Source of the DNA: Anaerosoma tenue
GTDB taxonomy: Bacteria > Actinomycetota > Coriobacteriia > Anaerosomatales > Anaerosomataceae
NCBI RefSeq assembly: GCF_023161965.1
Contig: NZ_JALNTY010000001.1
Coordinates: forward strand, 942,513-1,006,512
Direction of reading: 5' to 3'
Length of the DNA stretch: 64,000 bases
Made by a program: the position numbers and the translations under genes. Of the stretch, positions 32,197 through 40,560 are shown in pieces; the stretch's first letter is position 1; each line of letters begins with the position of its first letter. Under the pieces are notes generated by a model. That model ran no database searches. It saw only the letters and a list, made by a program, of their open reading frames with translations, and was not told the origin of the DNA.

Positions 32197-33357
32197 CTAC
32201 CCGAGCGCGCGCACGATCCGGTCGAGCGCCTCATCGAGCACGGCGCGCGTGGTGGCGAAGTTGAGGCGCGCGAACCCGTGGCCATGCACGCCGAAGTCGG
32301 GCCCTGACCCGAGCGCGACCTTCGCGTGCTCCACGAGCCACGCAGCGGGATCGTCACCCAGGCCGTGGTCGCGCAGGTCGAGCCACGCGAGGTAGGTGGC
32401 CTCGGGGGGTGTCATCCGCACACGCGGCAACTCCGCCCCCACTCGCGCCCGAACGTGGTCGCGCTGCGAGGCGAGATAGCGCACCGTCTCCTCGACCCAC
32501 GGCCCGCCCTCGGTCCAGCCCGTGTACGAAGCCACAGCGCCCGGCGTGCTCACCGCCCCGAGCATATGGCCCGGCAACTCGGCGATGCTCGCTTCGATCT
32601 CCTCCGCGCCGATGTGCGCCACCGCGCACCTGAGGCCCGCCACGCTGAAGGTCTTGCTTGCTGCCGAGGCGGTGACGGTACGCGCTGCCGCCCCGTCTGA
32701 GAGCGATGCGAACGGGACGTGCTCATTCCCGTCGAAGATGATGTCGGCCCAGATCTCGTCGCTGATCACCAGAAGGTCGTGCTGGAGCGCCACCTCCGCG
32801 ATCGCCTCGAGCTCTCCCCGGCTGAAGACGCGGCCGGTAGGGTTGTGCGGATTGCAGAGCAGCACCGCGCGTACAGGCGTCCCGGCGCGTTCCGCCTCCG
32901 CTATCGCCGCCTCGAGCCGGCCGGACTCCAGGCGCCACGTGTCCTGATCGAGCGGACAGTCCACCGCCACCCTGCCGATGCTCTCCACACAGCGGAAGAA
33001 CGGCGGATAGACAGGGGTGAAGAGCAGAACACCGTCGCCTGGCCTGGTGCCGAACCACAGCGCAAGATCCACCGCCTGCAAGACGTCGCTGAACACGCGC
33101 ACGCGCTCCACGTCGGGCCGCCAGCCGTGACGTGCCGCCTGCCACTCGGCCCAGGCATCCGGAAGCGCGGCGGGTGCGCTGAAGTTGTAGCCGAGGTCGC
33201 CCCGCCTCACCAGGTCCGTGAGCGCTTCTGCGATCACCGGCGCGGTCCCGATGTCCATGTCGGCCACCCAGCACGGCAGCACGTCATCGGGATAGCGGTT
33301 CCACTTGATGCCGGTGAGGCTTCGGAGCCGCGCGAGGTCACTGGCGAGGTCTGTCAC
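32197..33357 (-). CDS. PLP-dependent aminotransferase class I/II, MalY/PatB-type C-S lyase
   Basis: 386 residues. IKWNRYPDDVLPCWVADMDIGTAP is the characteristic N-terminus of MalY/PatB cystathionine beta-lyases. CNPHNPTGRVFSRGEL, ISDEIWADIIF and the PLP lysine in ASAASKTFSVAGLR follow in order. The enzyme would cleave cystathionine or cysteine conjugates to pyruvate, ammonia and a thiol. A GTG start lies four bases after the stop of the PARG-like gene, so the two are cotranscribed; no functional link between them is known. Confidence 0.9.
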   Translation of the reverse strand: MTDLASDLARLRSLTGIKWNRYPDDVLPCWVADMDIGTAPVIAEALTDLVRRGDLGYNFSAPAALPDAWAEWQAARHGWRPDVERVRVFSDVLQAVDLALWFGTRPGDGVLLFTPVYPPFFRCVESIGRVAVDCPLDQDTWRLESGRLEAAIAEAERAGTPVRAVLLCNPHNPTGRVFSRGELEAIAEVALQHDLLVISDEIWADIIFDGNEHVPFASLSDGAAARTVTASAASKTFSVAGLRCAVAHIGAEEIEASIAELPGHMLGAVSTPGAVASYTGWTEGGPWVEETVRYLASQRDHVRARVGAELPRVRMTPPEATYLAWLDLRDHGLGDDPAAWLVEHAKVALGSGPDFGVHGHGFARLNFATTRAVLDEALDRIVRALG

Positions 33358-33361
33358 TGCG

Positions 33362-34360
33362 CTACGTCCCCTCGCTCCGGCCCCACTCGAACGCCATGGC
33401 GTCGATGCGGTCGATCAGGTCGCCGGCCGAAGGGCTCTCGCTCGACGACAGTTCCTCGGTGATGATCCGCATGGCCTCAACGAGCGGCGCATCCTCGGCG
33501 TTGGCGGTGTGGAAGACCAGGCACGTGACCTCGGCCATGCCTGCGGCGAGCAGCTGGAGCAGCGACATGAGCACACGATTGCCGCCGAACGCGCCGCAAC
33601 CCCAATAGCCGGTGTGGATCGCAACGGGGGCGCCAGGCGCCAGGCGCTCCGACTCGGCCACCGCGGCGGCGAATCCCGTGTACGCCGTCACCAGGATGCG
33701 CTCGATCATCGAGCGCTCGTACCTTCCGTTGCGGTAGGTGGGCGCGGCCATCGCGATGATGTTGGTGATCGTGGGCGGGTCGATCCGCTTGGTGGCGCGC
33801 TCAACGGCCTCGGGAGAGGCCACGGCGAACTCGTTGCCGTAGAGTCCGCGCGGGCGGCCCTTCTTGGCGTTCATGTTCGTCTTGACCTTCACGCGACGCT
33901 CCACACCGGTCACCAGCACGGGGGTGGGGCCGTCGGCGGTCTCCGTCACGGCCCTGTGTCCGTCGGCACGCAGCGCTTCCACGAGCGCGCCCAGCGCCGG
34001 ATGCTCGGCACACTGCATCTCGTCCTGCGCGAAGAGACCGGAACCGTACGCGAAGAACAGCATCTGGTCGGCGAAGTTCACGTGCCATTCCACCACGCCC
34101 GGGAGGTCTTCCACCGGCTCGTAGTCCATGATGCCGCAGCGGCTCTCGAGCGCCTCAAGCCCGACAGCGGGCTTCACGTGCTCCGGCAGCGGGAACGCAG
34201 GCCACTGCGTGTAGCCGATCTCGCCCGAGCACTCGCGTCCTTTGCCGCACGCGATCTCGAACACCACGCGCTTGTTGGGGTGATGGATGAGCGGAGGATG
34301 CTCGGCCATGAGGGTGGCGACATCGAACGTCATGCGCTCGAGGGGCTCGGGAAGCGGCAT
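33362..34360 (-). CDS. Poly(ADP-ribose) glycohydrolase (PARG)-like macrodomain protein
   Basis: 332 residues. VEWHVNFADQMLFFAYGSGLFAQDEMQCAEHPALG corresponds to the PARG signature region (vDFAnk..GGGvl...vQEEirF..pPEl), with Gln-Asp-Glu in place of the catalytic Gln-Glu-Glu. HTGYWGCGAFGGNRVLMSLLQLLAA matches the conserved TGNWGCGAFGGD..LK..IQ segment. PARG enzymes remove ADP-ribose from proteins. The first Glu to Asp change affects a residue near the catalytic one, so activity must be considered open. First gene of a two-gene operon with the MalY-type lyase. Confidence 0.75.
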   Translation of the reverse strand: MPLPEPLERMTFDVATLMAEHPPLIHHPNKRVVFEIACGKGRECSGEIGYTQWPAFPLPEHVKPAVGLEALESRCGIMDYEPVEDLPGVVEWHVNFADQMLFFAYGSGLFAQDEMQCAEHPALGALVEALRADGHRAVTETADGPTPVLVTGVERRVKVKTNMNAKKGRPRGLYGNEFAVASPEAVERATKRIDPPTITNIIAMAAPTYRNGRYERSMIERILVTAYTGFAAAVAESERLAPGAPVAIHTGYWGCGAFGGNRVLMSLLQLLAAGMAEVTCLVFHTANAEDAPLVEAMRIITEELSSSESPSAGDLIDRIDAMAFEWGRSEGT

Positions 34361-34419
34361 CTCAGGCGTCCTCTCCTTCGTGCGTCAACGCGGGCCGATG
34401 TGACTGCATACTAGCACGC

Positions 34420-34447
34420 GTGGGACCCCGGATATCCGGGGTCCCAC
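34420..34447. terminator. Palindromic terminator after the M6 protease gene
   Basis: A perfect 28-base palindrome (GTGGGACCCCGGAT and its complement) 27 bases after the protease stop on the minus strand. There is no T-run. Confidence 0.6.
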
Positions 34448-34474
34448 ACCGCGAGCGGCCACCTGCTCATCCGC

Positions 34475-36721
34475 TCACTCGAGCGGCGCCTCAGGCAGCG
34501 GCGCCTGCACGCGTACGGCCATGTACGAGCCGTTCTTGCGCGTGGAGGTCGTGTCGAGCACCTCGATCCGAGTGCCGGAGTGCGGGTGGTCCACGCTGTT
34601 GAGCGGGATCGCCTCGTCGTAGTAGTCGAGCGCGTCATCGAAAACGGGGTTCGCCCTGAGGCTCGGGATCCTGTACTCCCTGCTGTAGTAGTGGAGCGTG
34701 AGCGCATCGGTGTCCTCAAGACCGAACGTCGCGTCGTAGGTCTGTACCCGGTTGCGCCACGCGTTCTTGCCGTCGCGCATGATCGCGTCCGGATGGGCGT
34801 CCACCGGCAGCGCGATGCCCTGCCCGGGGTGGTTCGCCGTATCGTTGTTCGGCTGGGACGTGTCGCAGTACCACACCAGCAGCCCGTCCTGATACGCGAA
34901 CTTCTCGTTCCAGTCGGGCTCCGCATCCCTGCCGTACAGCCACCCGAAGTTGTAGCAGTTGGCCAACGCCACGTCGTAGCCCCAGTACTGCCGGTACTCG
35001 GCCAGGTAGTAGTGCCAGTACCAGCCGCTCTCGTAGCCGGTGGTCGTCTTGAAGCCGTCGAACTCCCATCCGGCTTCGGTTTCAGCGCCATCGAGCGGCA
35101 GGCCGGCGACCACGATGTCATCCACCATGAAGCCCACCTCGGCCACACCACCGTCGGTCACGTACTGGAACCCGAGTTCCACGTCCTGCCCCGCATATGC
35201 CGAGAGGTCGACCGTGAGCGGCACCCACTCGTCACTGAACCCGTCGATGCCGTTCTCATCGACGGTCGAGTTCGAGAGGCTCGTGGGCACGGTCTGCCAC
35301 GGACCGCCATCCACCGAGACGATCGCCGCCGCGTAGTCATACCCCTCCTCGATGCCGTACCGGACCATCGCGCTCAGACCGGCGCCGGTGGCCGGCAGGC
35401 TCACCGGCTTGGTCATGCTGTTGCGCAGGTTGTCGCCCTGGCCGCTGTAGTAGAACGCCTCGCCGGCGTACGGGTCCCCGATGTCCCAGTCCTTGAACTT
35501 CTTGCCGAGGTCCACAAGCAGCGCCTGCGGCTGCGTGGAGTTGTACTCGGCGGGCCCGAGCGTGAGCTCCGTGACCTCGCCGGGCGTGGCCACCTCATAC
35601 GCGAGCCAGCCGAGCTGCAGCTTGATCCACGCGTCCTCGTGGCACGGCGCCGACCCCAGGTCGTAGTCGTTGTCCGAAAGCCACGAGCCGCTCGACATCA
35701 GCGTCCAGAAGCCGGTGCCGTTCTCGCCATAGTAGTCGTAGAGGTCCGGGGCGCCGAGGTCATGCGTGAACTCGTGCGTGAACACGCCCACGCCGCCGTT
35801 CTCGGGCTGGATCGTGTAGTCGCCGATCCAGTAGCTGCTCTCGCCCACGCGGATGCCGCCGAGCAGGTACTCGGCCGACGGACCCGTGGTCCCGATGTCC
35901 TCGTAGCAGGCGTACCAGCTGTGGCTCCAGATCGCCTCGTCACCCAGCGCGCCGCCGCCCTCCTCTTCGCCCTGTCCCGCATGAAGCGACTGGTAGTGGT
36001 CGATGTAGCCGTCGGGCTCGTCGAAGACCCCGTCGCCGTCCCAATCGTAGCGATCGTACACGTCGAACTGCGCGAGGTACGCGTCGATCTCGGCTAGCGT
36101 CTTGCCGGCAGCGAGCTCGGACTGGTACCAGCTGTCGAGGCTGTCCTCGAGGAACAGCCACACGTTCTCGGAGGTGTCGTTCTTCGCATCGCCGTCGTCG
36201 TAGACCTCGTGCGTCTCCGGCACCATCACCCAGTCGACGCAGTCGCCGTCCACTGTGTAGCGCCCGCTCGACTGCTCGAGGAAGTACTCGGCCATCGAGT
36301 TCACGTCGACGCCGCGCGCATACAGCATCTCGTCGTAGTACGCCTCACTGAAGTCGTCCATCCACAGCGTGGAGTTGTCCACGGAGCGGTCCGGCTCCTC
36401 GATGCTGTTGTGCGGGTAGTCGGGGAACTCCCCGGGGACCGTCCACACCATGCCGGCGCCCTCGAGCTCGAGGTCCACGAACTTGCCCGGAGCTGCCTCG
36501 TACACCGGTCCCGGCGCGTGGCCCGACACCCGGGCCTCCAACGCCACGGTCCGCAATGCCGCCGCCTTCTGGCCGAGCGGGTGCGGACGCTTGTCCTGCC
36601 TCATCTGTCCGGCACGCGTGCCGACCTCGTCGCGCGGCACCGCGCCCATGGCGGCCGCTGCCGAAAGCAGCAACGCGAACGCCGCCACGATCGCCACAAG
36701 CCTCGTCGTTCTCCTCGTCAT
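34475..36721 (-). CDS. Secreted M6-family (immune inhibitor A-like) zinc protease
   Basis: 748 residues; ATG after AAGGAGAG. A signal peptide (TTRLVAIVAAFALLLSAAAAMG) begins it. The zinc site HEFTHDLGAPDLYDYYG (HExxH plus Asp) lies near residue 325, followed by FWTLMSSGSW, the Met-turn region of M6 proteases. The C-terminal half has lectin/MAM-like beta domains with YSGQGDNLRNSMT and VDDIVVAG, as in InhA. A calcium-binding-like DWDGDGVFDEPDG precedes the active site. It is probably an extracellular scavenging protease. Monocistronic. Confidence 0.92.
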   Translation of the reverse strand: MTRRTTRLVAIVAAFALLLSAAAAMGAVPRDEVGTRAGQMRQDKRPHPLGQKAAALRTVALEARVSGHAPGPVYEAAPGKFVDLELEGAGMVWTVPGEFPDYPHNSIEEPDRSVDNSTLWMDDFSEAYYDEMLYARGVDVNSMAEYFLEQSSGRYTVDGDCVDWVMVPETHEVYDDGDAKNDTSENVWLFLEDSLDSWYQSELAAGKTLAEIDAYLAQFDVYDRYDWDGDGVFDEPDGYIDHYQSLHAGQGEEEGGGALGDEAIWSHSWYACYEDIGTTGPSAEYLLGGIRVGESSYWIGDYTIQPENGGVGVFTHEFTHDLGAPDLYDYYGENGTGFWTLMSSGSWLSDNDYDLGSAPCHEDAWIKLQLGWLAYEVATPGEVTELTLGPAEYNSTQPQALLVDLGKKFKDWDIGDPYAGEAFYYSGQGDNLRNSMTKPVSLPATGAGLSAMVRYGIEEGYDYAAAIVSVDGGPWQTVPTSLSNSTVDENGIDGFSDEWVPLTVDLSAYAGQDVELGFQYVTDGGVAEVGFMVDDIVVAGLPLDGAETEAGWEFDGFKTTTGYESGWYWHYYLAEYRQYWGYDVALANCYNFGWLYGRDAEPDWNEKFAYQDGLLVWYCDTSQPNNDTANHPGQGIALPVDAHPDAIMRDGKNAWRNRVQTYDATFGLEDTDALTLHYYSREYRIPSLRANPVFDDALDYYDEAIPLNSVDHPHSGTRIEVLDTTSTRKNGSYMAVRVQAPLPEAPLE

Positions 36722-37029
36722 CGCTCTCTCCTTGCCCCTCGATCGTCACCATCCGTGAGCCGGGTGCAGCGTTCACGGCGAACGTGGTGGAGAGGGGCCG
36801 GCACGCCGGCGCGCGCGAAGGAGGCGGGAGCGTGCGGAACCGTGGAGACCGTGAGCCTCCACCGGCGCGGTGCCGCGGGAACGCGCTGACCCGATGCGCA
36901 GGGAACGCATCACTCCGTACCCCCATGCCCCTGGAGTGCCCCCTGTGCGTCCGTTCCCCCGCAGACGTACTGATTACACTACTTCCCCATCGCGGCCGTA
37001 CACTCACGCCGTTCGTCAGGTCTTGCGCG
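36722..37029. other. Intergenic region upstream of the M6 protease
   Basis: 308 bases with no convincing gene on either strand. Several GC-rich short inverted repeats (for example GGCCGGCACGCCGGC near 36805) are present. TGTAAT near 36971-36976 on the minus strand could be a -10 box, but no matching -35 is seen. The protease ribosome site AAGGAGAG lies at the lower end. Confidence 0.4.
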
Positions 37030-37578
37030 CTATCTGTCGGCCCAGAGGCCCCGTTCGACGGCGCGAGCCTCGGCCTGCAGGTCCTTGAGCACGCCCGTGT
37101 ACTTGACGTTGGGCGGGTACGTGTACGCGTTGGCGTACCCATCGAGGACGATGCGCGCGTTCAGCATCGTTGTCCGAACCTCGGCGGCGTCGCCGGCCTG
37201 CGGCCGCTCAAGCCAGACGTACGCGAGCAGGCGACCGTACCGGTCGCGACGTTCGGCGTCTGTCTCCAGCCACACGGTCGCGCCCAGCGGGATCGCATCG
37301 GCCGTGTACGCCGCGGCCTCGCGACCGTAGGGCTCGGCCCGCTCGCCCACCTCAGGGGTATCGATGCCGATGAACCGCACCTTCTCCTCGGCTCCGCCCT
37401 CCAGGCGGAAGTGCGCGGTATCGCCGTCGGTGTGGCGGATCACCACCGCTCTGGTGACATCCGGCGCGCCGGGGAGCGGGTCGGCCGTGCCGCTGCCGGT
37501 GGCATAGCACCCTGCGAGCATGGCGAACATGACGGGGACGGCTGCGGCGAGGAGTGTGCGACGGATGGCGGTAGGCAT
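37030..37578 (-). CDS. Thermonuclease (staphylococcal-nuclease-like) lipoprotein
   Basis: 182 residues. A signal peptide ends at the lipobox MLAGC. The SNase fold follows: VVIRHTDGDTAHFRL, KVRFIGIDTPEVGER (Ca-binding Asp and catalytic Arg region) and RDRYGRLLAYVWLE with the second catalytic Arg. The C-terminal LQAEARAVERGLW is the conserved final helix. It would degrade DNA or RNA outside the cell, possibly for nutrients. TACAAT lies only 7 bases before the ATG, so the transcript may be nearly leaderless. Divergent from the sugar dehydrogenase. Confidence 0.9.
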   Translation of the reverse strand: MPTAIRRTLLAAAVPVMFAMLAGCYATGSGTADPLPGAPDVTRAVVIRHTDGDTAHFRLEGGAEEKVRFIGIDTPEVGERAEPYGREAAAYTADAIPLGATVWLETDAERRDRYGRLLAYVWLERPQAGDAAEVRTTMLNARIVLDGYANAYTYPPNVKYTGVLKDLQAEARAVERGLWADR

Positions 37579-37638
37579 GCAGCGATTGTAGCGCAGCGGG
37601 TATACGTAACCATCGGCCCAGACACCCGAGGAGGAGCC

Positions 37639-38880
37639 ATGCGCGGATCGCGGATCACGATAGGCGTACTGGTGGCGCTCGCCGTGGCGCTCGCGGCGCT
37701 GGGCGCCGGCTGCGAAGCCGAGGTCACGGAGCCCGTGGCCGAGGAGACGACCACGCCGCCGCCCTCCACGCCCGAGGAGCCGCCTTCGGCGGAGCCCCTC
37801 CCGCTCGACGAGATCGAGATCGCGCTCGAGCCGGTGCTCGACGGCTTCTCGCAGCCCCTGTACGTGACAGGCGCGGGCGACGGGTCGGGTCGCCTCTTCG
37901 TGGCCGAGAAAACCGGCCTCATCTGGACGGTGGAGAACGGCGAGCGGACGGAGGTCTACCTCGACCTCACCGGCGTGGTGAGCACCGAGAGCGAACAGGG
38001 GCTTCTCGGCATGGCGTTCCCTCCCGGCTTCAAAGACGGTGAGGACCAGGTGTGGGTGAGCTACACGCGGGCCGACGGCAGCAGCGTGGTCTCGAGCTTC
38101 GCGAGCGACGGCGTGCTCGACCCGGCATCCGAGCAGGTGTGGCTCACTGTGGAACAGCCGTATGCCAACCACAACGGCGGCATGATCGAGTTCGGGCCCG
38201 ACGGGTACCTCTACGTGGGCCTCGGCGACGGCGGCAGCGGCGGCGACCCGCACGGCAACGGACAGAACACGCTCACACTGCTCGGCTCGATGCTGCGCAT
38301 CGACGTGAAAGCCGACACGGACGACCCCCGGCCGCCCTACACCGTGCCCGCCGACAACCCGCTCGTGGGACAGCCCGACGTGCGTCCCGAGATTTGGGCG
38401 TCCGGTCTGCGCAATCCCTGGCGGTTCAGCTTCGATCGGGTCACCGGCGACATGTGGATCGGTGATGTGGGGCAGAACGCGTGGGAGGAGATCGACTTCC
38501 AGCCCGCGTCGTCCGGCGGCGGCGAGAACTACGGATGGAAGGTGTTCGAGGGCACCCACCCCTATCCGCACGATGCCGAGCCGCCCGCCCCGGAAGGCTT
38601 CACGATGCCCGTGGTGGAGTACGATCGCGACGCCGGCACCTCGGTCACGGGTGGCTACGTGTACCGCGGCGAGAGCCAGCCGGCGCTCCGGGGGACCTAC
38701 CTGTACGGCGACTTCTCGGTGGGGCGCATCTGGGGGCTGCAGCAGGAGGTCGACGGCAGCGTGCGGACGCGGCTGCTTCTGGACACGGACATGATGATCT
38801 CGAGCTTCGGCGAGGACGATGACGGGGAGATCTACGTCGTGGACTTCAACGGCGCGATCCACCACGTCGTCGCTCAGTGA
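37639..38880 (+). CDS. PQQ-dependent sugar dehydrogenase-like (GSDH/YliI family) lipoprotein
   Basis: 413 residues from the ATG at 37639 after GAGGAGGAG. Lipobox LAALGAGC; a Thr/Pro-rich spacer follows. The propeller domain has RLFVAEKTGLIWTV, EQGLLGMAFPPGF, NHNGGMIEFGPDGYLYVGLGDGG (with the catalytic His in NHNGG), ASGLRNPWRFSFD and IGDVGQNAWEEID, all typical of the soluble aldose sugar dehydrogenase family. These oxidise aldoses with PQQ, which must come from outside since no pqq genes are here. Convergent with the racemase gene. Confidence 0.9.
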   Translation: MRGSRITIGVLVALAVALAALGAGCEAEVTEPVAEETTTPPPSTPEEPPSAEPLPLDEIEIALEPVLDGFSQPLYVTGAGDGSGRLFVAEKTGLIWTVENGERTEVYLDLTGVVSTESEQGLLGMAFPPGFKDGEDQVWVSYTRADGSSVVSSFASDGVLDPASEQVWLTVEQPYANHNGGMIEFGPDGYLYVGLGDGGSGGDPHGNGQNTLTLLGSMLRIDVKADTDDPRPPYTVPADNPLVGQPDVRPEIWASGLRNPWRFSFDRVTGDMWIGDVGQNAWEEIDFQPASSGGGENYGWKVFEGTHPYPHDAEPPAPEGFTMPVVEYDRDAGTSVTGGYVYRGESQPALRGTYLYGDFSVGRIWGLQQEVDGSVRTRLLLDTDMMISSFGEDDDGEIYVVDFNGAIHHVVAQ

Positions 38881-38919
38881 GCGAACCGGAGGCCGCTCCC
38901 GGCGTCCCGCACGCGCACG

Positions 38920-39984
38920 CTAGCCGACGAAGCGCTTCTCCACGTACGGAGACGTGAAAGCGGCCAGCGTCGCCGCATAGTTGGGCACGAACTCGATCGC
39001 TTCACCCAGGCCGGGAGGCTCGGGAAGATCGTGCACGTCCACCACGAGATGGTCGCTCGACGCGCCGAGGACGACCACGCGCGGATCGACCGGCGTGAGC
39101 CCCTCGGGCACAGTGTCCTGGCGGCCCATCGCGAGGATCGCCCGGCGGCGGTCGCCACGGTCGAGGAAGACCGGACGCCCTCCGAACGCGTCCTGCGCGG
39201 TCGTTCCGCGCGGCATGCTCGGCTTCACGAGGCATTCGATCACCGGCGCGCTCACGGTGACAGCGTCGGTGTGGAGGTCGAGGATGGGCTCGCGGGTGAC
39301 CGTTGAGACGCCGAGCAGGATGGACTCGCCGATACGCAGACTGTCGATCCGATCGGGCAGGATGCCTCCCACCAGCGCATCGAGCGAGCTCGACATGCCG
39401 CCGCTCACATGAAGGCGCCTACCGAGGCTCGCTTCTGCGGACTGCGTAAGCGCTACCAGCTCGCCGAGGTTCCCGGCGTCCGGCACGATCGCCCCGTAAC
39501 AGGTGAGGCTGGTGCCGACGCCCAGGACCTCGATGTTCGCGAGCTCCCCGGCCGCCTCCAGGAACGCCGGCAGGTCGGCCGGCATCATCCCCTCCCGCAG
39601 ATCGCCGAGGTCGACCATCGCGATGATCCGGTGCGTGGCGCCGAGAACGCGGGCCGCCACGTCGAGCGCCCGAACGGTCTCGATCTCGCTCTCGAGCGAC
39701 ACGTCGGCAAGGCGTACCACCTCTTCGACTCCCACAGGCGTGGGAGCGCGCAAGCTCCAGAACTCGGCATCGATGCCCGCCTCACGCATCCGGGCGATGT
39801 TCTCCAACCGGGAATCGGCGATACCGGCCGCGCCACCGGCGAGCATGGCCCTCGCCACCTCGGGAGCGCCACACGTCACCTTGGTGACGCCGTACACGTC
39901 ACGCCCCCCGAGCGCATCCACCACCCGGCGCGTGTTGGCGATCACTTTGACGAGGTCCACGGTCACGGAAGCTCTGGCGCTCAC
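38920..39984 (-). CDS. Alanine/ornithine racemase-family PLP enzyme
   Basis: 354 residues from the GTG at 39984 (GAGGAG six bases upstream); longer starts would run through the terminator at 40053-40082. Lys35 in VYGVTKVTCG is the PLP lysine at the end of the first strand of the barrel. DSRLENIARMR, MVDLGDLREGMMP and GVGTSLTCYGAIVPDAGNL match the AR/ornithine racemase subgroup (YhfX/OrrA type) rather than Alr. Likely role: racemising an amino acid, possibly ornithine, for catabolism. A long structured RNA with promoter and terminator lies directly upstream. Confidence 0.82.
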   Translation of the reverse strand: MSARASVTVDLVKVIANTRRVVDALGGRDVYGVTKVTCGAPEVARAMLAGGAAGIADSRLENIARMREAGIDAEFWSLRAPTPVGVEEVVRLADVSLESEIETVRALDVAARVLGATHRIIAMVDLGDLREGMMPADLPAFLEAAGELANIEVLGVGTSLTCYGAIVPDAGNLGELVALTQSAEASLGRRLHVSGGMSSSLDALVGGILPDRIDSLRIGESILLGVSTVTREPILDLHTDAVTVSAPVIECLVKPSMPRGTTAQDAFGGRPVFLDRGDRRRAILAMGRQDTVPEGLTPVDPRVVVLGASSDHLVVDVHDLPEPPGLGEAIEFVPNYAATLAAFTSPYVEKRFVG

Positions 39985-40042
39985 GGCTGCTCCTCGGCGC
40001 ATAGGACTCACCGGGGCGTGCGCCGCCGGCATCACCATGGTA

Positions 40043-40082
40043 CGACAAAGCAAAGGAGGCCCCGCGGCATCGGGGCCTCCTT
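40043..40082 (-). terminator. Intrinsic terminator at the end of the leader RNA upstream of the racemase
   Basis: On the minus strand a perfect 12-bp stem (AAGGAGGCCCCG with CGGGGCCTCCTT) and 6-base loop is followed by TTGCTTTGTC. It lies 58 bases before the racemase start. Confidence 0.8.
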
Positions 40083-40355
40083 GGCGTGACGGTGAGGACC
40101 CGGCCGTCCTCCCGCCACAGGGGAGAGGGGTAGCGTGGGTCGCATGTGCGACCTTTGCCGCCTCGTCTCCCGGGCGATGCCGACGATCCCGGTCGGGGAA
40201 GAAAGAAGCCTTCCCCGCTACGGGAAAGGCAGTCCGGAGCGCCAGGCGCCCCTTGGATCTCCTTTCCAAGCGGGAGGCCAGCCGGTTTCCCTGCTGACCC
40301 TATCGGCCTTGCGACCATGGGGATTCGCTTCCTGTAGGTCGCAACGCTCGGAGAC
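40043..40355 (-). ncRNA. Structured leader or stand-alone RNA of unrecognised class
   Basis: From the promoter at 40362-40390 to the terminator, about 310 bases of minus-strand RNA with a chain of hairpins: TTGCGACC/GGTCGCAA (20-base loop), GGTCAGC/GCTGGCC with loop AGGGAAACCG, CTTGGA/TCCAAG, GCCTTTCCCG/CGGGGAAGGC and GGTCGCA/TGCGACC. The last can pair alternatively with the first arm, a switch-like feature. No protein-like reading frame is convincing. It fits a riboswitch or attenuator for the racemase gene, or a separate sRNA. No known class was matched. Confidence 0.6.
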
Positions 40356-40361
40356 ATCTTT

Positions 40362-40390
40362 ACTCTAATGCTCTCCTTAGCGTCCGTCAA
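40362..40390 (-). promoter_or_regulatory. Strong promoter for the structured RNA
   Basis: Minus strand TTGACG (40385-40390), exactly 17 bases, TAGAGT (40362-40367). Start of transcription would be near 40355. It is divergent from the AOR-4 gene, for which no promoter stands out in the remaining 170 bases. Confidence 0.65.
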
Positions 40391-40560
40391 CATGGGTATC
40401 TATGGTGATGGCGGCGTCTGACCCCGGCCGGTCGGCGCACTCCTTCAGGCAGGCTGTCGCGCACCGGCGCGGGCCACCGCCGCACAGCACTCGCACCGCG
40501 CCTCACCGCGCGGATGCGGGCGTCTGCACCGTACCGGCTGTGCGGCATGGAGGAGGAGCT

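Noticed and set aside
40141..40200. Resemblance of GCCCGGGAGACGAGGC (minus strand) to the B12 box of cobalamin riboswitches
   Set aside because: The remaining conserved core of that riboswitch was not found in the right order, so the RNA is left unclassified.
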